Source: Streptomyces hygroscopicus subsp. hygroscopicus
GTDB taxonomy: Bacteria; Actinomycetota; Actinomycetes; Streptomycetales; Streptomycetaceae
Length of the DNA: 46,224 bases
Assembly (NCBI RefSeq): GCF_001553455.1
Contig: NZ_BBOX01000053.1
Coordinates: forward strand, 1-46,224
Direction: 5' to 3'
The notes under the pieces were generated by a model. The model saw only the letters and a program-made list of their open reading frames with translations. It was not told the DNA's origin and searched no databases. The position numbers and the translations under genes are program-made. The first letter of the stretch is position 1; each line of letters begins with the position of its first letter. This document shows, piece after piece, positions 25,709 through 35,768 of the stretch.

Positions 25709-26356
25709 ATGGTTTCGATCACCGCCACATCCAGGGCACTGCCCGGTGCCGCGGCGCTCGCGGAGGCGGTCGGCCGCTTCCTGGCGGCGGAGGCGGGGGA
25801 GGTGTTCTGTTACTGGAACTACGCCTCGTCGAAGGATCCGCTGCTGGAGGTGTTGCGGGGCACCGGCAGCCGGCTGTGGGACCGGGAGGGCGAGGTGCGG
25901 ACCGTACTGCCGCGCGGCGCCCGTGGCGTTCCGGACATCGCCGAGCACATCACCTGGCAGCAGGACCACGGTGTCCAGGTGCGCTACAGCTCCCGGCTGC
26001 CGCCGGGCGCGATGGTGCTCACCGAGGCGGGGTCGGTCCTGACCACCGGCCTGCGGCCCGGTTCCACGTACGTGGTGGTCCAGGACGCCCGTGTGCGGCC
26101 GGCGTTCAGCGCCCTGGCGCAGCTGCTCTGGCAGCGCGCGGAGGTCCCGCCGGACCAGCGCAAGGACGTGCCCAGCGAGGCCGAGCGGCAGATGCTCCGG
26201 ATGCTCATGCAGGGGCTGACGGACAGCGCGGTGGCCCGGCAGCTGGGCATGTCGGACCGGACCGTGCGCCGGGTGGTGGCCCAGCTGATGGAGCGGCTGG
26301 GCGCGCAGAGCCGTTTCGAGGCCGGAGTCAGGGCGGTCGAACGCGGCTGGATCTGA
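25709..26356 (+). CDS. Orphan LuxR-family regulator (TrmB-like sensor part)
   Basis: A 215-residue protein with a C-terminal LuxR helix-turn-helix (LMQGLTDSAVARQLGMSDRTVRRVVAQLMERLGA, then SRFEAGVRAVERGW) and an N-terminal TrmB/PLD-like region (VFCYWNYASSKDPLLEVL, HGVQVRYSSRLPPGAMVL). It lacks a receiver domain. It is a distant paralogue of the regulator at 21068-21775 and lies at the edge of the cluster after the two-component pair, so it is a likely pathway-specific regulator. ATG at 25709; a strong hairpin follows its stop codon. Confidence 0.9.
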   Translation: MVSITATSRALPGAAALAEAVGRFLAAEAGEVFCYWNYASSKDPLLEVLRGTGSRLWDREGEVRTVLPRGARGVPDIAEHITWQQDHGVQVRYSSRLPPGAMVLTEAGSVLTTGLRPGSTYVVVQDARVRPAFSALAQLLWQRAEVPPDQRKDVPSEAERQMLRMLMQGLTDSAVARQLGMSDRTVRRVVAQLMERLGAQSRFEAGVRAVERGWI

Positions 26357-26361
26357 GCGGT

Positions 26362-26392
26362 GCCCGTACCGGCCCTCCGGACCGGTACGGGC
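26362..26392 (+). terminator. Strong hairpin after the second LuxR gene
   Basis: GCCCGTACCGG and CCGGTACGGGC form a perfect 11-bp stem with a 9-base loop, starting six bases after the LuxR stop codon, followed by CTCTTC. It separates the regulatory block from sdhC. Confidence 0.8.
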
Positions 26393-26445
26393 CTCTTCAG
26401 GCCGCGTCGATAGGCCAAGCCTATGGAGATGATCGGTTTCATATC

Positions 26446-26484
26446 TTGGCTCTTTGGACCCGTCCGGTTCTAACGTCGTGTTCA
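26446..26484 (+). promoter_or_regulatory. Candidate promoter for sdhC, possibly leaderless
   Basis: TAACGT at 26471-26476 could be a -10 box only seven bases before the sdhC ATG at 26484, which would make the mRNA leaderless; TTGGCT at 26446-26451 is a possible -35 with a 19-base spacer. No Shine-Dalgarno sequence is seen before this ATG, which fits a leaderless start. Confidence 0.4.
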
Positions 26485-27191
26485 TGGCATTGACAACGCG
26501 GACGGACCGGCGGCCGTCCATGGCGTCCACTTTCTGGCAATCGACCGTCGGCAAGAAGATCGTCATGGGCGTGACCGGTCTCATCATGATCGGTTACCTG
26601 GTCGTCCACATGGTCGCGAACGCCAAGATCTTCTTCGGCCCGGAGGAGTTCAACGCCTACGGGCACTGGCTCCGCGTCATGGGAGCACCGGTGCTGCACC
26701 ATGAGTGGGGTCTGTGGGGCGCCCGTGTCATCCTTCTGACCTCGGTGATCCTGCACGGTGTGTCCGCTTACCAGCTGAGCCGTCGCGACATCAAGGCCCG
26801 ACCGGAAAAGTACGTCCACTCCAAGCCACGGATGAGCTACGCGACCCGGACCATGCGCTGGGGCGGGGTGATCCTGGGCCTGTTCATCGTCTGGCACGTC
26901 CTGGACCTCACCACCGGCACCGTGCACAGCGGCGGATTCCAGGAGGGCCATCCGTACCAGAACGTGGTGGACACCTTCTCCACCTGGTACGGGAACGTCA
27001 TCTACATCGTGGCGATGCTGGCCATGGGCATGCATGTGCGGCATGGCTTCTGGAGCGCCGCGCAGACCCTCGGCGCGGGCAACCGCACCCGCGACCGTGC
27101 CTTCAAGGCCCTCGCGAACGGCCTGGCGATCGTCCTCACCGTCGGGTTCATCTCCGTACCCGTCGGTGTCATGACCGGAGTGGTGAGCTGA
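26484..27191 (+). CDS. sdhC: Succinate dehydrogenase cytochrome b subunit
   Basis: A 235-residue membrane anchor with five predicted helices and conserved histidines (VVHMVANAK, VILHGVSAY, IVWHVLDL, MGMHVRHGFW) that would bind two hemes b and quinone, the type-B anchor of actinobacterial succinate dehydrogenases. It holds SdhA/SdhB at the membrane and passes electrons to menaquinone. Three bases separate it from sdhA. ATG at 26484 gives the usual length; a short upstream in-frame extension looks non-coding. Confidence 0.95.
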   Translation: MALTTRTDRRPSMASTFWQSTVGKKIVMGVTGLIMIGYLVVHMVANAKIFFGPEEFNAYGHWLRVMGAPVLHHEWGLWGARVILLTSVILHGVSAYQLSRRDIKARPEKYVHSKPRMSYATRTMRWGGVILGLFIVWHVLDLTTGTVHSGGFQEGHPYQNVVDTFSTWYGNVIYIVAMLAMGMHVRHGFWSAAQTLGAGNRTRDRAFKALANGLAIVLTVGFISVPVGVMTGVVS

Positions 27192-27194
27192 CCC

Positions 27195-29149
<1,955 letters not shown>

Positions 29150-29153
<4 letters not shown>

Positions 29154-29896
29154 AGCTCACCCTGCGCGTCTGGCGCCAGAAGAACGCGGACACCCCCGGT
29201 GCCATGGCCACCTACGAGCTCGACGGCGTCTCCCAGGACATGTCCTTCCTGGAGATGCTCGACATCCTCAACGAGGAACTCATCGTCAAGGGCGAGGAGC
29301 CGGTGGCCTTCGACCACGACTGCCGCGAGGGCATCTGCGGTGCGTGCAGCCTGGTGATCAACGGTGATGCCCACGGTCCGGAGCGCACCACCACCTGCCA
29401 GCTCCACATGCGGTCCTTCAAGGACGGCGACACCATCGACATCGAACCCTGGCGGGCCTCCGCCTTCCCGGTCATCAAGGACCTGGTGGTGGACCGCTCC
29501 GCGTTCGACCGGGTGATCCAGGCCGGTGGCTACATCACCGCCCCCACCGGGTCCGCGCCGGAGGCACACGCCACCCCGGTGCCCAAGGCGGACGCGGACT
29601 ACGCGTTCGAGCACGCCGAGTGCATCGGCTGCGGCGCCTGCGTGGCGGCCTGCCCCAACGGCGCGGCGATGCTGTTCACCTCGGCCAAGGTCAACCACCT
29701 CAATGTACTGCCCCAGGGCTCTCCCGAGCGGGAGACCCGGGTGCTGGACATGGTGTCCCAGATGGACGCCGAGGGCTTCGGCGGCTGCACCCTCACCGGT
29801 GAGTGCGCCACAGCCTGCCCCAAGGGCATCCCGCTGTTCTCCATCACGTCGATGAACAAGGAGTGGCTGCGGGCGACCCGCAAGGTCAAGCGCTGA
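29150..29896 (+). CDS. sdhB: Succinate dehydrogenase iron-sulfur subunit
   Basis: A 248-residue protein with the three cluster-binding regions: [15 protein letters not shown] and TTCQLHM for 2Fe-2[17 protein letters not shown] for the 4Fe-4S, and [17 protein letters not shown] completing the C-terminal clusters. It carries electrons from SdhA to the membrane anchor. Last gene of the sdhCAB operon, followed by tandem hairpins. Confidence 0.97.
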
Positions 29897-29949
29897 CCCG
29901 CTCCCCCTGGAACGGCACCCCTCACCAACGCTCCGTGGACGGGGTGTCC

Positions 29950-30026
29950 CGGCGGCGGAGGTCCCCGGACGCTGACCTCCGCCGCCGCCCGGCGATCCGA
30001 GCCGATGGCCCCGGGCCATCGGCTCG
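29950..30026. terminator. Tandem hairpins between convergent sdhB and the monooxygenase gene
   Basis: The first hairpin has a 14-bp stem (29950-29963 with 29974-29987; core GGCGGCGGAGGTC). The second has a 12-bp stem (29998-30009 with 30015-30026; core CGAGCCGATGGC). Both are perfect and work in either direction, as expected between convergent genes. Nothing else is seen in 29897-30186. Confidence 0.8.
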
Positions 30027-30186
30027 TCGTCATCGCGGGGCGGCAGGGCGCGATGGTGCCGCGGTGCGCTCGCGGGTCCGGTCCGCGCCGACCCGCCCGC
30101 TGGGCCCAGCCGGTGGTGCCGATGGCCTGGGTGGGACCGGAAGCCATTCCGGGTCCGCAGCAAGATCACGAAATCGGACTGAGGTA

Positions 30187-31308
30187 TCAGGAGTGATCGA
30201 ACAGAGTTACTACGCTCTGTGGTGCTTCCCGGCCGAAGAAAATCTCCAGGTTCCGCGCCGAGCGGCCGGCGGCGTCGCTACTACGCGGGAACAGCCGCTC
30301 TTCGTAGGCGGTCAGCGCGACCTCGGTGTCACGTTCCTCGACCAGCTTGCTCGCCAGGTCCGCGCCGTCGTACATGGCGAGGTTCGCTCCCTCGCCGGCG
30401 AAGGGCGACATCAGATGCGCGGCGTCGCCGACGAGCGTCACGCCGGGCACCCTGTCCCATGTGAGCCCGACGGGAAGGACATAGATGGGTCGGAGCCACG
30501 GTTCCGCGTCACTCTGTGTTACGAATGTGGTGAGCAGCGGCGACCAGCCATCGAACTCATCGGCAAGTTGACGGAGGCCCGCGGACGGGTCGCCGAAGTC
30601 GATCGACCTCATCCACTCCTCGGGCTTGTTCAATGCCACGTATCCGCGCACGTGCCCGTCGGCGTAGCGATGGGCGATGATGCCTTTGCCCGGCGCGACC
30701 GCCATCAGCGTGCCACTGCCGATCGCTGCCACGCTCGCCCGACAGTCCTGGCCGCCTGAGGCGAGAGCGATATCGATGAAGCAGGTCCCGCTGTACAGCG
30801 GCTCGGCAGGGGTGAGCAGCGGACGTACCTTCGACCAGGCACCGTCCGCCCCGATGACGATGTCGGCGCGCGTGGTGGAACCTTCCGCGAAGGTGAGGTC
30901 GTAGCCGCCCTCTGCACGGTGCCGGATCGAGGCGAGCTTGTGACCCCACCTGATCGTCCCGGGCGCCAGCGAGTCGATGAGCAGGCGCCTGAGTTCGCCC
31001 CGGTCCACCTCAGGACGCGCCGAACCGGGGTCCGCAGGCAGGTCGAACAGAATCGTGCCGTGGCGGTCGACCACACGCTTGGCGTCCTCGCCCGGGCGGA
31101 CCAGAGTGAGGAACTCGTCATGGAGACCGGCTGCGCGAAGCGCGGCCTGGCCGGTCTCTTCGTGGATGTCGAGCAGGCCGCCTTGCGTACGGGTCGTCGC
31201 CGAAACCTCACCCTCGTAGATCGTCGCGGCGACGCCGTGAGCCTGAAGCACCCGGGCGAGCGTCAGCCCGCCCAGTCCCGCTCCGACCATGGCGATGGTC
31301 TTCTGCAC
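30187..31308 (-). CDS. TetX-like FAD-dependent monooxygenase
   Basis: A 373-residue class A flavoprotein monooxygenase: MVGAGLGGLTLARVLQAHGV (FAD), GGLLDIHEETGQAALRAAGL, RGELRRLLIDSL, ADIVIGADGAWSKVR and VTLVGDAAHLMSPFAGEGANLAMYDGADL. The GGLLDIH region, the spacing and the overall length match the TetX/tetracycline-destructase branch, whose members hydroxylate tetracyclines and many other phenolics. Resistance cannot be inferred from this similarity alone. It is isolated from the cluster by sdhCAB and reads toward sdhB. The long gap upstream suggests its own promoter. Confidence 0.9.
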   Translation of the reverse strand: MQKTIAMVGAGLGGLTLARVLQAHGVAATIYEGEVSATTRTQGGLLDIHEETGQAALRAAGLHDEFLTLVRPGEDAKRVVDRHGTILFDLPADPGSARPEVDRGELRRLLIDSLAPGTIRWGHKLASIRHRAEGGYDLTFAEGSTTRADIVIGADGAWSKVRPLLTPAEPLYSGTCFIDIALASGGQDCRASVAAIGSGTLMAVAPGKGIIAHRYADGHVRGYVALNKPEEWMRSIDFGDPSAGLRQLADEFDGWSPLLTTFVTQSDAEPWLRPIYVLPVGLTWDRVPGVTLVGDAAHLMSPFAGEGANLAMYDGADLASKLVEERDTEVALTAYEERLFPRSSDAAGRSARNLEIFFGREAPQSVVTLFDHS

Positions 31309-31772
31309 GCTGCGCTCCTCTGTTGCGCCGGCACGCGCCGGCGATGGTCAGCGCCGAAAGCGGACGGGGTGCCCGATCTCGGCAAGGAGACGCTCACCGA
31401 TCAGAACCATCTGCATCGATGTATGTGCGATGTCCGGCGGGTGGACCCGCGGAACATCGTTTTTCGCGACCCTGGGACTATAACGCGCATCCGCCTCGCG
31501 GCGACCGGGGCCGTCCACGCCGCGACGCACCCCGCCCGCCACGTTCATCCTCGCCAACCGCCCCGACCGGCTGAACTGGGACGGTCTCCATGAGACCGCC
31601 CCTGACCAGGCCACGGCCCGCTACACTCCAGCCGCCCAGCGAACCTCGCAGGTCAGACAGCGAAATCCTGCTGGAGTACGAGGCGCGGACACGGCTCAGG
31701 CAGGCGCTGTCGACGCGGTCTGGATGTTGTCGACAGGGCCTGGGGCGCGGTTCAAGACCCGGGCCACTCTTG
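31309..31772. other. 464-base gap with no supported gene; hairpin plus T-run inside
   Basis: No frame has a convincing start, ribosome site and protein pattern. At 31429-31458 a 14-bp imperfect stem (12 of 14 paired) is followed by five T at 31460-31464, the form of an intrinsic terminator on the plus strand although no plus-strand gene precedes it. A plus-strand frame from about 31540 (ATFILANRPDRLNWDGLHE) reads like protein for some 40 codons and may be a gene remnant; I could not assign it. Confidence 0.5.
31429..31464 (+). terminator. Intrinsic-terminator-like hairpin upstream of the TetX-like gene
   Basis: GATGTCCGGCGGGT (31429-31442) pairs with ACCCGCGGAACATC (31445-31458) at 12 of 14 positions, followed by TTTTT. 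It could end readthrough from a lost plus-strand gene, or serve as a dyad operator. Confidence 0.45.
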
Positions 31773-32567
31773 TCAGGCGCCGGCGCCGCCGTCGACCGGC
31801 AGGATCGCGCCGGTCACGTACGAGGCGCGGTCGCTGAGCAGCCACGCGGCCGCCTCGGCGATCTGCCGGGGCTCGGCCATCCGACCGAGCGGGATCGACT
31901 TGGTCATCTGCTCGACGATGCCGGGAGTCGCCGCCTCCCAGGTGTCGATCATCTCGGTGGAGGTGCCGCCGGGGGTGATGGCGTTGACCCGGATACGGTC
32001 ACCGGCCCAGTTCACCGCGGCGGTCTCGGTGAGGCTGTTGAGCGCGCGCTTCATGGCGCCGTAGGCGGGCAGGGCGGGGTTCGCGCGGCGGCTGCCGATG
32101 CTGGAGGTGTTGACGATCGCCCCGCCGCCGTTCTTCCGCATGAGAGCGGCCTGGGCGTTCATGGCGGTCCAGTGCGCGCGGAAGTTCACGGCGAACTGCT
32201 CGTCGATGTCCTCGTCGCTGGTGGTCTCGACCGGGCCGAACTGCCGCTGGGGAACCGCGCCGTTGTTGAAGGCGCCATCCAGCCGTCCGTGCAGCTTTTC
32301 GACGTGGTCAACAGCGGCGCGGACGCTCGCGGGGTCGGCGAGGTCCAAGGGGACGGCGCCGGCGACGCCGCCGTCGGCGCGGATCTCCGTCACGATGCGG
32401 TCGAGGGCGTCGGTGCTGCGGGCGGCGAGCACGACGGCGGCGCCCTCGGAGGCGAAGAGCCGGGCCGCGGCCGCTCCGATGCCGCGGCTGGCGCCCGTGA
32501 TGAAGATGATCTTGCCGGTGAGCAGGCCGATGGGTGCGCTGTCGGTGGTGTTCGTGCTGTTCGTCAT
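31773..32567 (-). CDS. Classical short-chain dehydrogenase/reductase
   Basis: A 264-residue SDR: TGASRGIGAAAARLFASEG (NAD(P) loop), FNNGAVP (the NNAG position), AIVNTSSIGSRRANPALPAYGAMK with the Ser and the Tyr-x3-Lys of the active site, and a C-terminal ASYVTGAILPVDGGAG. Substrate unknown; this branch often reduces ketones or quinones. ATG at 32567. It is divergent from an XRE regulator 85 bases away, which probably controls it. Confidence 0.93.
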   Translation of the reverse strand: MTNSTNTTDSAPIGLLTGKIIFITGASRGIGAAAARLFASEGAAVVLAARSTDALDRIVTEIRADGGVAGAVPLDLADPASVRAAVDHVEKLHGRLDGAFNNGAVPQRQFGPVETTSDEDIDEQFAVNFRAHWTAMNAQAALMRKNGGGAIVNTSSIGSRRANPALPAYGAMKRALNSLTETAAVNWAGDRIRVNAITPGGTSTEMIDTWEAATPGIVEQMTKSIPLGRMAEPRQIAEAAAWLLSDRASYVTGAILPVDGGAGA

Positions 32568-32577
32568 GGCAACAGCG

Positions 32578-32615
32578 TCCGGCCGGCTGCCGGCCGGATA
32601 CAGGCACAGGCTGTA
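32578..32615. promoter_or_regulatory. Palindromes in the SDR-XRE divergent promoter
   Basis: TCCGGCCGGC and GCCGGCCGGA form a perfect 10-bp dyad with a one-base centre (32578-32598); directly beside it TACAG and CTGTA are inverted around seven bases (32599-32615). In an 85-base divergent spacer these are candidate operator sites for the XRE regulator. Confidence 0.45.
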
Positions 32616-32652
32616 CCAGGATCCGCCGCCGGGCTGCGCGCACACTTGCCGT

Positions 32653-33504
32653 ATGGACAAGCAGGAGCTCGGGGCATTCCTCCGTAGCCGCCGCGAGCGG
32701 CTCCGCCCCCAGGACGTCGGCCTCCCCTCCGGCCCGCGACGCCGCACACCAGGTCTGCGCCGCGAGGAAGTAGCGGTCCTCGCACACATCTCCACCGAGT
32801 ACTACATCCGCCTCGAACAGGGCAGGGCGCCACGCCCCTCGGGCGACGTCCTGTCCGCGATCGCCGGCGCGCTGCGGCTCACCGACGCCGAGTCCGACCA
32901 CCTCCACGTCCTCGCGGGCACCGCGCCGAACCGCACCGGACTGCACCGGCGCGACGTCCGCCCGAGCATCCTCGCGCTCCTGGAACGACTGCCGCAAACG
33001 GCCGGCTTCGTGATGTCCGCCGCGTTCGAGGTCCTCGCATGGAACGACCTCGCGGCCGCGCTCATGGAGGACTTCGCCCCGCTCGCCCCCGAGGACCGCA
33101 ACCTCGCGCGCCGGGCCTTCCCCGGGCCGCAGCGCGCCGATGCGAGGCTCTACGGGCTCTCCGACGCCGCCGAGTTCCGGCTGGGCGTCGTGATGCAGCT
33201 CCGCGCCACCCTCGCCCGCTACCCCACCGATCCCGCGGTGACCGGACTCGTCGGCGAACTCCGCGATGCCAGCCCCGACTTCGCCCGCCTCTGGGAACGG
33301 CACGACGTACAGAGCACGCCGATGCTCACGAAGACCTTCCGCCACCCAGCCGTCGGGGAGATCACCGTCGACTGCGACACCCTCACTCTCACCGACCGAG
33401 ACCAGTACCTCGTGCTCTACACCGCGCCGCCGGGATCTCCCAGCGCCGAGGCCCTGGCCCTGCTGAACGTCCTGGGAGCACAGGCCAGTCACTACACGCC
33501 TTAG
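32653..33504 (+). CDS. XRE-family regulator with MmyB-like ligand domain
   Basis: A 283-residue protein. An N-terminal XRE helix-turn-helix (residues about 5-85, LRREEVAVLAHISTEYYIRLEQGRA) is followed by an MmyB-type C-terminal domain (FEVLAWNDLAAALMEDF, LTLTDRDQYLVLYTA), which in the family binds fatty-acid-like ligands. It is divergent from the SDR. A paralogue with the same architecture lies at 35769-36638 beside a hydrolase. Confidence 0.93.
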   Translation: MDKQELGAFLRSRRERLRPQDVGLPSGPRRRTPGLRREEVAVLAHISTEYYIRLEQGRAPRPSGDVLSAIAGALRLTDAESDHLHVLAGTAPNRTGLHRRDVRPSILALLERLPQTAGFVMSAAFEVLAWNDLAAALMEDFAPLAPEDRNLARRAFPGPQRADARLYGLSDAAEFRLGVVMQLRATLARYPTDPAVTGLVGELRDASPDFARLWERHDVQSTPMLTKTFRHPAVGEITVDCDTLTLTDRDQYLVLYTAPPGSPSAEALALLNVLGAQASHYTP

Positions 33505-33666
33505 CGCCACAGCCGGCCACCGCGAACACCATCGCCGACTGCGCGACATTCCAGAAGTGTCCGAGCGGAACGTCCCTCCGGCCGACCGGATCACCTCACC
33601 CAGCGCGACCGGGTGCCCCCTCGACGCACCCCGGGTGACCCCCTCCGCCCGACCCGGTCGCCCCGC

Positions 33667-34410
33667 TCACCGCGTCCGGGTGGCCACCACCAGTCGGCAG
33701 CGAGGGCTGCCGTCCGCCCGTCGGCCGAGTTCCTCCAGTGCCCGCAGCTCGACCTCGAACCCGGCCCGGATCAGCTCTTCGCGCACCTCCGCGAGCCGGA
33801 AGGTCCGGTAGTACATCACGAAGCGCGGACGCCACAGCGCGTTGCGCACCCGCATGGCGGTGTCGAAGGCCAGCAGCGACCAGTAGTGCCGGGACCCCGG
33901 CCGGGCCGGTGCCACGATCGGGAAGACGAACCGGCCACCCGGGCGGAGCACCGAGTGGACCTGGGCGAAGAGCCCCGGCCGCTCACGCGGTTCGAAGTGG
34001 CCGAACGCCCCGAAGCTGACCGCCAGGTCGAAAACCGGCCCGAACGGCAGCGCACGCGCGTCGGCACGCACCCAGTCCGTGCGCGGGGCGTCCGGTGCCG
34101 TCGGCGCGTGGGCCCGGCCCACGGCCAGCATGCCCGCGCTGAAGTCGACGCCGGTGATCGATTCCCGGCACACCTGCCGCAGCACGCCCATGCCCGCGCC
34201 GGTACCGCAGCAGACGTCGAGGCCGCTGCCGAAGGGCCCGAGCCGGCGCAGGGCGCCGGTCACGGACTCCAGCACCGGCTCCGGCGTCCGGTACGCGGTG
34301 CGGTCGAATTTCGGGGCCAGGAGATCGTAGCCGCGTTCGACCGAGGACAGCGCCTGGACGACGAGCTCACGGAAGGTGGGGCCCTGGGGTGCGAACATCG
34401 CGGTCAGCAT
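33667..34410 (-). CDS. Class I SAM-dependent methyltransferase
   Basis: About 247 residues with the SAM-binding motif GLDVCCGTGAGMGVL, acidic SITGVDFSAGMLAV, VRADARALPFG and SVLRPGGRFVFPIVAP. It resembles ubiquinone/menaquinone-type or small-molecule methyltransferases; the substrate is unknown. The start is ATG at 34410 (MLTAMFAPQ) or ATG at 34398; a longer reading would begin in Arg/Gly-rich low-complexity sequence that looks non-coding. It is convergent with the XRE gene and followed by 162 bases in which I see nothing. Confidence 0.85.
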   Translation of the reverse strand: MLTAMFAPQGPTFRELVVQALSSVERGYDLLAPKFDRTAYRTPEPVLESVTGALRRLGPFGSGLDVCCGTGAGMGVLRQVCRESITGVDFSAGMLAVGRAHAPTAPDAPRTDWVRADARALPFGPVFDLAVSFGAFGHFEPRERPGLFAQVHSVLRPGGRFVFPIVAPARPGSRHYWSLLAFDTAMRVRNALWRPRFVMYYRTFRLAEVREELIRAGFEVELRALEELGRRADGSPRCRLVVATRTR

Positions 34411-34475
34411 AGAGCGGACCGGGGCAGGGAGGCCACGGCGCCGTCCGAAGCGGGCCGGGCCCTGCGCCCGGCCCC

Positions 34476-34560
34476 GCTCACTGCGCCCTCCTCGCCGCAC
34501 CCCGCTCGCCGCGCCCCACCCACCGGACCCCACTCACCGCACCCCACTCACCGCGCACCG
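34476..34560. repeat. Imperfect C-rich direct repeats upstream of the methyltransferase
   Basis: Several imperfect copies of a unit like CCGCACCCCACTCA lie in tandem between the methyltransferase start and the hydrolase stop, the last two nearly identical (CACCGCACCCCACTCACCGC). The unit has no coding sense in a supported frame. Confidence 0.55.
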
Positions 34561-34624
34561 AAGCGCGGCGTCAGCCAGGACCGGGGTGTCCGCGCGGCGG
34601 GGACGCTGTGCTCGCAGCTTCGGG

Positions 34625-35539
34625 TCAGGCGGCCAGGTGCTTGCCGAAGAACGCGACGAGTTCGGCGACGGCGGGGGTGACGTATTCGTCCTTGTCGTAC
34701 AGGTCGACATGGGTGGCGCCGTCGATGAGGACCAGTTCCTTGGGCTCGGCCGCCTTCTCGATCGCTTCCCTGCTGAAGTAGGCGGTCTCCGCCTCCGAAC
34801 CGGCGATCATCAGCAGGGGGCGGGGCGAGATGAGCCGGATCATCGCGTACGAGTCGTACTGGGCGATCAGGTCGATGCTGCGCAGCACCCACCCCTGGTT
34901 CGCGCGGGGGTGGTGGCCGCGCGGGGTGCAGTAGAACTCGAACGTCTCCCGGAACTGCCGGGTGGCGGTCTCCAGCAGTTCCTCCGCATTGTCGGGAATC
35001 CACGCTTCCAGCCGCGGGGCCGCGCCGCGTGCTTCCGCGGTGCGCAGGGCACCGGCCTGGTCGAGCATGGCATCGAGGACCGCCGGGTCCTGTGTGCGGC
35101 CCAGTCCCTCACGGAACACCGACCCGAGGTCCACGGCGCTGACCGTGGCAACGCTCTTGACGCGGTGGTCGGTCTGCGCGGCGTAGGGAACGTAACCGCC
35201 GGACGCGCAGATGCCCAGCGCTCCGATACGGTCCGGGTCGATGTCGGGGCGGGTGGTGAGGTAGGTCACGGCGGACTTGATGTCCTCGGCCCGCTGGAAG
35301 GGGTTCTCCAGACCCCGTGGCTCGCCCTCGCTCTCGCCCTGGTAGGCGGCGTCGAAGACGAGCGCGGCGAACCCGGCGCCGGCCAGCCGCTCGGCGTAGA
35401 TGCTCGGGCTCTGTTCCTTCACCCCGCCTCCGGGGTGGGAGATGACAACGGCCGGCCACCGGCCGCCGGGGCCATCGGGGGTGAAGAGGATTCCGGCGAT
35501 GGCGAGGTGGTTGCTGGGGAAGGTGACGTTGGCCTTCAC
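34625..35539 (-). CDS. Alpha/beta hydrolase with Cys nucleophile
   Basis: A 304-residue alpha/beta hydrolase: VVISHPGGGVKEQSPSIYAERL, VFDAAYQGESEGEPRGLENP, nucleophile elbow GALGICASGGYVPYA (Cys in place of Ser, as in dienelactone-hydrolase-like members), acid region PLLMIAGSEAETAYFS and His in DGATHVDLYDKDEYV. It should hydrolyse an ester or lactone; substrate unknown. GTG at 35539. Divergent from an XRE regulator 229 bases away, with a near-perfect 30-bp palindrome in between. Confidence 0.9.
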   Translation of the reverse strand: MKANVTFPSNHLAIAGILFTPDGPGGRWPAVVISHPGGGVKEQSPSIYAERLAGAGFAALVFDAAYQGESEGEPRGLENPFQRAEDIKSAVTYLTTRPDIDPDRIGALGICASGGYVPYAAQTDHRVKSVATVSAVDLGSVFREGLGRTQDPAVLDAMLDQAGALRTAEARGAAPRLEAWIPDNAEELLETATRQFRETFEFYCTPRGHHPRANQGWVLRSIDLIAQYDSYAMIRLISPRPLLMIAGSEAETAYFSREAIEKAAEPKELVLIDGATHVDLYDKDEYVTPAVAELVAFFGKHLAA

Positions 35540-35692
35540 GGTGCTGTGTCTCCTGGGTGCCGCGGGCGGGAAAGTGCCGTGACCGCGGACGCGACGGATC
35601 CCTCCGGCCGGGCCGTCCTCCTCGGGGCGGCCGGTCCGCCGGTCACGTGACCGACCCTCACACGCGGTAGGCGGACGGGTAAGGGGCGTCTG

Positions 35693-35722
35693 GTGTCCCC
35701 GGACAGCGCTGTCCTGGGACAC
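35693..35722. promoter_or_regulatory. 30-bp near-perfect palindrome, probable XRE operator
   Basis: The left half GTGTCCCCGGACAGC matches the reverse complement of the right half GCTGTCCTGGGACAC at 14 of 15 positions, with no spacer. It lies 46 bases before the XRE start in the hydrolase-XRE spacer, the position of an autoregulatory operator. Outer CTGG and CCAG extend the symmetry. Confidence 0.7.
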
Positions 35723-35768
35723 GCCAGGCCCCCTCTCACGGGTCTCGCTATTTGTCAGACTTGTGGCC

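Noticed and set aside
30187..31308. Tetracycline resistance gene
   Set aside because: Similarity to the TetX branch is clear but this branch includes many non-resistance monooxygenases.
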